Positions 1 to 5,531 of a stretch of DNA of 10,311 bases are shown here, piece after piece (positions within the stretch are counted from its first letter, which is position 1; the number at the start of each line of letters is the position of its first letter). The stretch comes from Nitrospirae bacterium GWC2_56_14. GTDB taxonomy: Bacteria > Nitrospirota > UBA9217. Made by a program: the position numbers and the translations under genes. The stretch covers positions 1 through 10,311 of the forward strand of contig MHDY01000239.1 of the NCBI GenBank assembly GCA_001803705.1, in the 5' to 3' direction. The notes beneath the pieces were generated by a model. It saw only the letters and a list, made by a program, of their open reading frames with translations, did not search any database and was not told the DNA's origin.

Positions 1-122
1 GAATGGGCAAGCAGAACGACAAGTTCATCATCATCCTCGACATCGACAAGATCTTCTCGACCGAGGAGCTGTCCCTGGTGCAGGAAGGCCAGACCGGGGC
101 AGCAGCAGAAACGCCGCAATAA
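1..122 (+). CDS. cheW: Chemotaxis coupling protein CheW, C-terminal fragment
   Basis: Only the last 39 or so codons are present; the gene begins before the window. The readable end contains a KFIIILDIDKIF strand followed by STEELSLV, which matches the usual end of CheW (a hydrophobic beta strand ending in LDIDK, then S-x-EE-L and a short polar tail). CheW is a cytoplasmic SH3-like adaptor that bridges chemoreceptor tips and the kinase CheA. The tail after the core is Ala/Gln/Thr-rich and disordered-looking. The ATG at base 3 is an internal methionine, not a start. The stop is 43 bases before the chemoreceptor gene, so the two are probably co-transcribed. Family assignment rests on a short C-terminal match, supported strongly by the following che genes. 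Confidence 0.85.
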   Translation, partial: MGKQNDKFIIILDIDKIFSTEELSLVQEGQTGAAAETPQ

Positions 123-154
123 GCCGGAGGACGGATCGCGGCTCTGCATTATCC

Positions 155-164
155 GGGGGGGGAG
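155..164 (+). promoter_or_regulatory. G8AG ribosome binding region of the chemoreceptor gene
   Basis: A run of eight G (155-162) followed by AG ends one base before the ATG at 166. The GGAG at 161-164 can pair with the anti-Shine-Dalgarno sequence but is unusually close to the start, so a register within the G-run is more likely to be used. The homopolymer makes the spacing between ribosome binding site and start potentially variable. Confidence 0.45.
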
Positions 165-165
165 C

Positions 166-1740
166 ATGAGCTGGAAGGACATTTCGCTCGGGAAAAAAAT
201 GGTGAGCGGCATAGGGCTGGTTCTGTTCATGATGACGCTGATCGCAGCCTGGTCGGTCTACGGTGTCGGCAGGATAGTTGCCGGCGGCATCGAAGCGACC
301 GACGGCAGCAAGCTTCGGGGCGAGTTGCTGCAGCGGGAAGTGGACCATCTTAAATGGGCGCAGGTTCTCGGACAGTATGTTTACGATGACCGCGTCAGTG
401 AGCTGAAGATCCAGCTGGACCATACCCAGTGCGGATTCGGAAAATGGTACTATGGAAACGGCAAGGCCGCAGCCGAAAAACTGCTGCCTGCCTTGTCAGA
501 GCCGCTTGCTGCGATCGAAACGCCCCACAGGATGCTGCACGAATCAGCCGCCCATATTCAGCGGATGCGGAGCCAGGGCCAGGGGGCCCGCGAAATCTAC
601 GAAACAGCCACGCTGGCACACCTGGAGCACGTACAGGGTTTGCTTAAAAAAATGGGCGAGCTGGCGAGCCTGAATATTCTGTCCGAGGATGTGATGCTGC
701 AGGATGCCCGGAAGACCCGTCAGACGATCATCATGCTCAGCCTGGTGATGCTCCTGTTTGGCGGCTTCTTCGGTGTGCTGCTGACGCGGTCCATCACCCG
801 GCCGCTGATCAAGGTTTCCGGTATCCTGAAGAAGGTCGCTGACGGCGACCTGCGCAACGGCCAAACCAGGGCATGGGACCTCGAAACAAGGGATGAGCTC
901 GGGCAGTTGTTCATTGCCATGAAGTCCATGATGGCCAGGCTCGGCGAGGTCGTTACCGGCGTGCGCGGTATGTCCGACGAAGTGACATCGCGCAGCAGGG
1001 ACCTGATGGCGGGGTCGGAACGAATGTCCCAGGGCACGACCGAGCAGGCGGCTTCCGCGGAGGAAGCCTCGTCATCGGTGGAAGAAATGTCCGCGGCAAT
1101 CAAACAAAATGCGGAAAACGCGCAGCAGACCGAAAAGATCGCCCTGCAGTCGTCGGCAGACGCGACCGAGAGCGGGCAGGCCGTGAGAGAAGCGATGGCC
1201 GCCATGAAGCAGATCGCGGCCAGAATATCGGTCATCGAGGAGATCGCGCGGCAGACCAATCTGCTGGCGCTGAACGCGGCGATCGAAGCGGCCCGCGCAG
1301 GCGAGCATGGCAAAGGCTTTGCCGTGGTCGCCGCGGAGGTGCGCAAGCTGGCCGAGCGGAGCCAGGCCGCAGCCAGGGACATCGGGGAACTGTCCATTTC
1401 GAGCGTTGCCGTTGCCGAGCGCGCAGGGACCATGCTGGCCAGGCTGGTCCCCGACATTCAGAGGACGGCGGAGCTGGTGCAGGAGATCAGCGCGTCGAGC
1501 AAGGAGCAGTCCTCGGGCGCCGACCAGATCAACAATGCCATCCAGCAGCTGAACAAAGTCATCCAGCAGAACGCGGCTTCTGCCGAGGAGGTCGCCGCTA
1601 CCGCAGGGGACCTTTCGTCCCAGGCGGAGCAGATGCAGGGGGCGATCGCGTTCTTCATGCTGGACAAAGCGGACGCGCTTCCGGGGACGAAAGGCAAACA
1701 CAGGACCGAACACTATGCACTGCCGGCCGGCACTGTCTGA
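166..1740 (+). CDS. Methyl-accepting chemotaxis protein with periplasmic CZB-like sensor domain
   Basis: This is a 524-residue transmembrane chemoreceptor. A first membrane helix lies at about residues 13-36 and a second at about 185-207. They enclose a periplasmic helical domain carrying a CZB-type signature: His61 (HLKW), His86 and Cys89 in DHTQCGFGKWYY, and His121/His125 in PHRMLH. One Cys with several His is the pattern of chemoreceptor zinc-binding domains. A HAMP segment follows (about 208-262), then a long antiparallel coiled-coil signalling domain whose tip (about 357-399) has the invariant ARQTNLLALNAAIEAARAGE and GFAVVAAEVRKLAERS stretches. Gln/Glu/Ala-rich segments either side of the tip (about 290-312 and 448-475) are likely methylation helices. 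There is no C-terminal CheR-tethering pentapeptide of the NWETF type. Placement between cheW and cheRDB suggests this is a main client of that adaptation module. The bound metal and the stimulus cannot be read from sequence; many CZB domains bind zinc. Confidence 0.95.
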   Translation: MSWKDISLGKKMVSGIGLVLFMMTLIAAWSVYGVGRIVAGGIEATDGSKLRGELLQREVDHLKWAQVLGQYVYDDRVSELKIQLDHTQCGFGKWYYGNGKAAAEKLLPALSEPLAAIETPHRMLHESAAHIQRMRSQGQGAREIYETATLAHLEHVQGLLKKMGELASLNILSEDVMLQDARKTRQTIIMLSLVMLLFGGFFGVLLTRSITRPLIKVSGILKKVADGDLRNGQTRAWDLETRDELGQLFIAMKSMMARLGEVVTGVRGMSDEVTSRSRDLMAGSERMSQGTTEQAASAEEASSSVEEMSAAIKQNAENAQQTEKIALQSSADATESGQAVREAMAAMKQIAARISVIEEIARQTNLLALNAAIEAARAGEHGKGFAVVAAEVRKLAERSQAAARDIGELSISSVAVAERAGTMLARLVPDIQRTAELVQEISASSKEQSSGADQINNAIQQLNKVIQQNAASAEEVAATAGDLSSQAEQMQGAIAFFMLDKADALPGTKGKHRTEHYALPAGTV

Positions 1741-1865
1741 CCGGATTGCGGCTTCCCGGTGATCTCCCGTAGCTCCCGCCCGGTCATGAGGTGTTGAAGA
1801 ATACCGTTCTTTGTACGCTTTGTGTCTCAGCGTGGTCCGCATTATCGGACAGTGCGAGAAAGGCT

Positions 1866-1895
1866 TTGCATTGTTCCGTCCTGTCAGGTTATTAT
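1866..1895 (+). promoter_or_regulatory. Possible sigma70-type promoter upstream of cheR
   Basis: The 293-base gap between the chemoreceptor and cheR (1741-2033) holds no convincing gene. It contains TTGCAT (1866-1871), an 18-base spacer and TATTAT (1890-1895), an imperfect -35/-10 pair about 140 bases before cheR. I see no intrinsic terminator in the gap; a 5-bp inverted repeat near 1740-1760 lacks a T-run. The cheRDB genes could therefore have their own promoter or be read through from the receptor gene. Confidence 0.3.
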
Positions 1896-2033
1896 GCGAA
1901 TCAGATGAACGTGAGTACTGCTGCAGGAGCAGAGCATCCGGCCCATCCATCCTTCCTTGTGTACCAGTCACCCTTTTGTGCGGACGGAAAACAGCGGCAT
2001 CGGAATTAAAGCGCCGGCGCGGGAAGAACAGGC

Positions 2034-2897
2034 ATGACAAACAATAGTTTTCACAATGAACTGGCGAAGCCCATGACCACCCAGGAGTTCATCCAGCTGA
2101 GCGAGTTTATCCATACCCAGTGCGGGATAAAAATGCCGCCGGGGAAAAAGATCATGCTGGAAGCGCGGCTGCAAAAACGTCTCAAGAGCGTGGGCGCCGC
2201 CACCTTCGGGGAATACTGCGAGTACCTGTTCAATTCTCCCCACAGCCAGGAAGAACTGGTGCAGATGATCAACGCCGTCACCACCAACAAGACCGATTTT
2301 TTCCGCGAACCCGGCCACTTCCATATTCTTACCGACACCGTGCTGCCTCCGTTCATCGATCCTGCCTCGGGCAACGGGTCGTGCTTCACCGTCTGGAGCG
2401 CGGGATGTTCGTCGGGCGAAGAACCCTATACGCTCGCCATGGTGCTCTCCGAATTCGCCGCGCTCCATCCGGGATTCCGCTTCTCCATCGTTGCCACGGA
2501 TATTTCCACCAAGGTGCTGGAAAAGGCCAAACTCGGCATTTACGATGAAGAGCGGATCGCCACGGTGCCGGTCTCGATCAAGCAAAAATACCTGATGAAG
2601 AGCAAGGATCGCGGCAAGGGACAGGTGCGGATCACGCCTGAACTGCGTTCCCAGATCTGTTTCGAGCGGGTCAACCTGATGGATGAACAGTACCGGCGGC
2701 CCGAGCTCCTGGACGTCGTTTTCTGCCGCAACGTCATTATTTACTTCGAGCGTCAGAACCAGGAAAAGCTGCTGGGACGGCTGTGCAACTCCCTGAAGCC
2801 GGGAGGGTACCTTTTTCTGGGGCACTCGGAGACGGTGCACGGCTTCGATCTTCCGCTCCAGCGGGTCACGTCCACGGTGTACAGAAAGACCGCATGA
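2034..2897 (+). CDS. cheR: Chemotaxis protein methyltransferase CheR
   Basis: This is a 287-residue cytoplasmic S-adenosylmethionine-dependent methyltransferase that methylates specific glutamates on chemoreceptors. The N-terminal all-helical CheR domain (about residues 14-70) is followed by the Rossmann-like catalytic domain. SAM-binding motifs are clear: AGCSSGEEPY (123-132), the acidic end of the next strand in VATDIS (153-158), FCRNVIIYF (230-238), and LKPGGYLFLGHSE (254-266). The ATG at 2034 is chosen because GGGAAGAACAGG lies just upstream; a second Met at residue 14 starts nearer the conserved domain but has no ribosome binding site. The length is normal for the stand-alone enzyme. The stop overlaps the cheD start in an ATGA, so CheR and CheD are probably translationally coupled. 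No TPR domain is fused. Confidence 0.95.
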   Translation: MTNNSFHNELAKPMTTQEFIQLSEFIHTQCGIKMPPGKKIMLEARLQKRLKSVGAATFGEYCEYLFNSPHSQEELVQMINAVTTNKTDFFREPGHFHILTDTVLPPFIDPASGNGSCFTVWSAGCSSGEEPYTLAMVLSEFAALHPGFRFSIVATDISTKVLEKAKLGIYDEERIATVPVSIKQKYLMKSKDRGKGQVRITPELRSQICFERVNLMDEQYRRPELLDVVFCRNVIIYFERQNQEKLLGRLCNSLKPGGYLFLGHSETVHGFDLPLQRVTSTVYRKTA

Positions 2898-3430
2898 GCC
2901 CGAACGAGGACAACCTTCCTGTCATTTATCTGAAGGCGGCAGAACTGCATTTCTCGGACAATCCGTCGAGCGTAATGACCGTGCTCGGCTCCTGCCTGTC
3001 GGTGACCATGTTCCATCGAAAGGCGCGCGTGGGCGCGATCTGCCACGGCCTGCTGCCGAAATGCCGCGAACGCGCTCTTTGCAGCCGGCCCTGTGCGGAA
3101 CGGGCGAAGTATGTGGAATGCGCCATTGAGATGATGGTGAAGCTTTTTGACGAGAACAAGCTGAAACGCAGCGAGATCGAGGTAAAGGTGTTCGGCGGCG
3201 CCGACATGTTCAGCATGCGGCTCGGAGGGAAGAACAGTATTTCCGTGGGCAGGCAGAACATCGAGATCGCGCAGCTGACGCTAGAGAAGGCGGGCATGCG
3301 GGTGATCGCCCTGGATGTGGGCGGCACGGCGGGACGGAAACTGTTCTTCAATACCGCAACGGGCGATGTGCTGATGAAACGGCTGCAGGCGAGCATTGTT
3401 CTCGCCGACAGCGGAACGGACGCGAAATGA
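2894..3430 (+). CDS. cheD: Chemoreceptor glutamine deamidase CheD
   Basis: This 178-residue CheD converts receptor glutamines to methylatable glutamates and in some species interacts with CheC or CheY-P. The catalytic set is visible: Thr29 and Cys34 in TVLGSC, and His51 in GAICHGLLP. The later KVFGGADMF (98-106) and GRQNIE (119-124) segments are also typical of the family. The frame is open back to 2783 inside cheR, but the ATG at 2894, overlapping the cheR stop, gives a protein that begins where CheD proteins normally begin. An odd feature is a cysteine-rich insert right after the catalytic His: Cys50, Cys57, Cys63, Cys67 and Cys75, with spacings that could form a metal or redox site. The stop overlaps the cheB start (ATGA), supporting tight co-expression of R, D and B. 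Confidence 0.93.
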   Translation: MSPNEDNLPVIYLKAAELHFSDNPSSVMTVLGSCLSVTMFHRKARVGAICHGLLPKCRERALCSRPCAERAKYVECAIEMMVKLFDENKLKRSEIEVKVFGGADMFSMRLGGKNSISVGRQNIEIAQLTLEKAGMRVIALDVGGTAGRKLFFNTATGDVLMKRLQASIVLADSGTDAK

Positions 3431-4509
3431 CCAGGAAGATGATACGGGTGCTTATTGTTGATGATTCGGCGTTCATCCGCCAGATCCTGAGCGAGGTCCT
3501 GTTGTCCGACCCCGGGATCGAGGTGATGGCCGTGGCCGCGGACCCTTTTTTTGCGGCCGAGAAGATCCTGCACGAGGTCCCGGACGTGATCCTGCTCGAC
3601 GTCGAGATGCCGCGCATGGACGGCCTGACGTTCCTGCACAAGGTCATGACCCAGCATCCCATTCCCGTGGTGATCTGCTCCTCGCTTGCCGAAGAGGGGT
3701 CCGAGACAGTGCTGCGGGCGCTGGAGTACGGTGCGGTTGAGATCATCCAGAAACCCCGGATCGGGACCAAGCAATTCCTCGAAGAATCGCGGATACGGAT
3801 CTGCGACGCGGTTAAGGCCGCTGCCCAGGCGCGGGTGAAGCGCATCGCCACGGGCATCACCACGGTCACGCCCAAGCTGACGGCTGACGCCGTCATGCCG
3901 AAATCGACGCGGCAGTCCGAGGCAATGCTCAGGACCACGGAGAAGGTGGTCGTGGTCGGCGCTTCGACCGGCGGGACCGAGGCCCTCAAGGTGTTCCTGG
4001 AGACCATGCCGCCTGACGCCCCCGGCATTGTGATCGTGCAGCATATGCCCGAAAACTTTACGCGGGCCTTTGCCACGAGGCTTGACGGGCTCTGCCGGAT
4101 CACGGTCAAAGAGGCCGAGGACAACGACACGGTCATTCGGGGGCGCGCGCTCATCGCCCGGGGCAACCGCCACCTGCTGCTCAAACGGAGCGGGGCGCGC
4201 TACTATGTGGAAATGAAGGATGGGCCCCTTGTGTGCCGCCAGCGGCCGTCGGTCGACGTGCTGTTCCGCTCGGCAGCCCGGTATGCAGGCAAGAACGCCA
4301 TCGCCGTGATCATGACCGGCATGGGAGATGACGGGGCCAAGGGCATGCTCGAAATGAAGGAGGCCGGGGCCTATACCATCGCCCAGGACGAGGAGTCCTG
4401 CGTGGTCTTCGGCATGCCGAAGAAGGCCATCGAACTGAATGCCGTGGACCGTATACTGCCGCTTTCCGCTCTTGCCGGAGGGGTGCTGCGGGAAGCGGGA
4501 TCGTGGTAG
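3427..4509 (+). CDS. cheB: Protein-glutamate methylesterase CheB
   Basis: This is a 360-residue two-domain response regulator that removes methyl groups from chemoreceptors. The receiver domain (about residues 5-120) has the acidic pair Asp12/Asp13, phospho-acceptor Asp58 in LLDVEMPRMDG, and Lys109 in IIQKP. An Ala/Lys/Thr linker (about 125-170) leads to the methylesterase domain. Its Ser-His-Asp triad can be placed as Ser180 (GASTGG), His206 (IVQHMP) and Asp302 (TGMGDDG); the spacing matches the classical enterobacterial enzyme. Both domains look intact, so activity should depend on phosphorylation by CheA, which is not in the window. The start is the ATGA overlap with cheD; the methionine at codon 5 is a possible alternative. 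No clear terminator follows. Confidence 0.95.
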   Translation: MTRKMIRVLIVDDSAFIRQILSEVLLSDPGIEVMAVAADPFFAAEKILHEVPDVILLDVEMPRMDGLTFLHKVMTQHPIPVVICSSLAEEGSETVLRALEYGAVEIIQKPRIGTKQFLEESRIRICDAVKAAAQARVKRIATGITTVTPKLTADAVMPKSTRQSEAMLRTTEKVVVVGASTGGTEALKVFLETMPPDAPGIVIVQHMPENFTRAFATRLDGLCRITVKEAEDNDTVIRGRALIARGNRHLLLKRSGARYYVEMKDGPLVCRQRPSVDVLFRSAARYAGKNAIAVIMTGMGDDGAKGMLEMKEAGAYTIAQDEESCVVFGMPKKAIELNAVDRILPLSALAGGVLREAGSW

Positions 4510-4712
4510 AGGCCGTCTACATCGAACATCCGCTTGTCCGAAGCCATCGCGTACTTTGCTTATGCCGCAGTTCTGCTGCCCACCAGTAAAAACGCCGAAA
4601 ACATCACTGCTGCCAGTTTGTTCATGATCGCCGTTTCCCTTGCTTCCAGCCGTTATTGTCCGTTTCCCGCTGATCCGGCCCGGGTTATTCTGCCACAGGC
4701 TATTCTGATATT

Positions 4713-4741
4713 TTGACAGGGACGCTGTTTTACCGTATAAT
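4713..4741 (+). promoter_or_regulatory. Perfect-consensus sigma70 promoter for the GroES/HsdR-N-like operon
   Basis: TTGACA (4713-4718), a spacer of exactly 17 bases, and TATAAT (4736-4741) match the housekeeping sigma70 consensus at all twelve positions. Transcription should start around 4748, giving a leader of about 80 bases before the ATG at 4827. No heat-shock (sigma32-like) promoter or CIRCE operator is visible, so expression is probably strong and constitutive rather than classically heat-inducible. The start site is an inference. Confidence 0.85.
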
Positions 4742-4788
4742 AAACACGTTATTCGAAGCAACATAAACAGCTATACTTGTTAACGAGC

Positions 4789-4830
4789 ATGGCTCTCCTA
4801 CGGGAGATCATTCAGGAGGAACACCGATGA
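4789..4830 (+). CDS. Possible 13-codon leader ORF overlapping the GroES-type start
   Basis: ATG at 4789 opens a frame encoding MALLREIIQEEHR and ending at a TGA that overlaps the GroES-type ATG at 4827 (ATGA). Its last codons include the Shine-Dalgarno sequence of the main gene, so ribosomes translating it could reinitiate there. It has no good ribosome binding site of its own and could be chance. No function is proposed beyond possible coupling. Confidence 0.2.
   Translation: MALLREIIQEEHR
4794..4807 (+). promoter_or_regulatory. Leader hairpin with UACG tetraloop
   Basis: TCTCC (4794-4798) and GGAGA (4803-4807) form a 5-bp stem closed by C-G around a UACG loop, one of the exceptionally stable UNCG tetraloops. 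It sits seven bases before the AGGAGG ribosome binding site. It could stabilise the mRNA 5' region or keep the ribosome binding site single-stranded. It lacks a following T-run, so it is not a terminator. Confidence 0.4.
4814..4819 (+). promoter_or_regulatory. Strong ribosome binding site of the GroES-type gene
   Basis: AGGAGG lies seven bases before the ATG at 4827, close to optimal spacing. It fixes the start codon and, with the consensus promoter, predicts high expression. Confidence 0.8.
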
Positions 4831-5516
4831 AACTGATACCGTTGCATGATTGGGCAGTGATCAAACCATCCCTTGCTGATGAAGTGAGCGCAGGAGGTCT
4901 CTATCTTCCTGACACGGCCCAGGAAAAGCCCGCACAGGGCGTGGTCGAGGCGATCGGCCCCGGAGCGCTTGAAGAAGAGCCCTATGACAAGAAGAAAAAG
5001 AAGGACCCCAAGGACAGGAAGTTCATAAAAACAACGGTCAAGCCGGGGGACTATGTGCTCTACGAGCAGTATGCCGGACAGACCTACAAGGTCGGCGACG
5101 AAGACCGCGTACTGGTTCGCGAGAGGAACATCCTCGGCATGCTGCCCGGAGGCGCGCCCAAGGCAAATCCCGCGCCGAAACCGCTGCAGCTCCCGGCGAC
5201 AACATCCGCCTCCCGGAGCACTGCCATCATGCCAGCAGGCGGCACCAGGGCGCTCACCGCGCCAGGCAGGAAAGACCTGGCAACGCTTTCATCGGTGACC
5301 CCCAAAAAGCCTGCCCAGCCGAAAAAGAAAGCAGCGAAGAAAGCCGCTAAAAAAGCTGCCAGGAAAAAGGCAGTTGCACCAGCAAAGAAAGCCGCAAAAA
5401 AGGCTGTGCCGGTGAAAAAGAAAACAGCGAAAAAAGCGGTAAAGAAAACAGTGAAGAAGGCCAAACCAACGGCAACGAAACGCAAAGCCGCCAAGCCGGC
5501 AAAGAAAAAGAGATAG
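4827..5516 (+). CDS. groES: GroES-type co-chaperonin fused to a histone H1-like Lys/Ala-rich tail
   Basis: This 229-residue protein has two unlike halves. Residues 1-106 are a GroES/Cpn10 fold: LIPLHDWAVIK at the start, a mobile loop of the GroEL-binding kind (SAGGLYLPDT, then EKPAQGVVEAIGPG), KPGDYVLYEQYAG (72-84) and a terminal VLVRERNILGML strand. The dome hairpin is replaced by a longer lysine-rich insert (about residues 48-70, including a KKKKK run). A Pro/Ala/Ser linker (107-157) leads to residues 160-229, where 31 Lys and 3 Arg occur among 70 residues with only Ala, Pro, Val, Thr and Gln and no acid. The KKAAKKA-style repeats resemble the C-terminal domain of histone H1 and bacterial H1-like proteins. 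Normal GroES is about 95-100 residues. The intact mobile loop suggests it can still cap a GroEL ring; the tail probably binds DNA, RNA or another polyanion. There is no adjacent groEL, so this may be an accessory paralogue. Confidence 0.88.
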   Translation: MKLIPLHDWAVIKPSLADEVSAGGLYLPDTAQEKPAQGVVEAIGPGALEEEPYDKKKKKDPKDRKFIKTTVKPGDYVLYEQYAGQTYKVGDEDRVLVRERNILGMLPGGAPKANPAPKPLQLPATTSASRSTAIMPAGGTRALTAPGRKDLATLSSVTPKKPAQPKKKAAKKAAKKAARKKAVAPAKKAAKKAVPVKKKTAKKAVKKTVKKAKPTATKRKAAKPAKKKR

Positions 5517-5531
5517 GGAAAGCAAACCGCG

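Larger units (their letters stand above)
4510..4826. other. 317-base intergenic region between cheB and the GroES-type gene
   Basis: No plus-strand gene is supported here. The left two thirds (about 4510-4700) hold no recognisable element apart from a 21-codon minus-strand reading frame (4560-4625) that looks like a signal peptide and then stops. The right third holds a consensus promoter, a leader of about 80 bases with a small hairpin and a 13-codon upstream ORF, and the GroES-gene ribosome binding site, listed separately. I see no T-run hairpin that would terminate the che operon and no CIRCE (HrcA) inverted repeat. Confidence 0.6.

Noticed and set aside
720..1457. 245-codon minus-strand open frame rich in Ser and Ala
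   Set aside because: It mirrors the repetitive Ala/Glu coiled coil of the chemoreceptor; no domain or ribosome binding site supports it.
1741..2033. Cyclic-di-GMP or other riboswitch before cheR
   Set aside because: No conserved riboswitch core is recognisable in the gap.
1072..2040. 322-codon minus-strand open frame
   Set aside because: It is antisense to the chemoreceptor signalling domain and the following gap, has shadow-like composition and shows no recognisable motif.
1968..2840. 290-codon minus-strand open frame
   Set aside because: It is antisense to cheR, whose SAM-binding motifs are intact.
2783..2893. Upstream extension of cheD into cheR
   Set aside because: The extra 37 codons overlap cheR and have no CheD similarity; the ATGA overlap at 2894 is the natural start.
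2926..4764. 612-codon open frame on the minus strand
   Set aside because: It lies antisense to cheD and cheB, which have full catalytic motifs. Its His/Arg/Gly/Leu-rich composition is the usual shadow of G/C-rich third positions, and no domain is recognisable.
4510..4826. CIRCE/HrcA operator or heat-shock promoter expected before a groES-type gene
   Set aside because: I looked for the TTAGCACTC/GAGTGCTAA inverted repeat and found none; only a sigma70 consensus promoter is visible.
5084..5525. Two minus-strand frames rich in Phe/Ala and Phe/Cys/Arg
   Set aside because: They are reverse translations of the lysine-rich GroES tail (AAG/AAA reads as CTT/TTT); the hydrophobic look is an artefact of the repeat.
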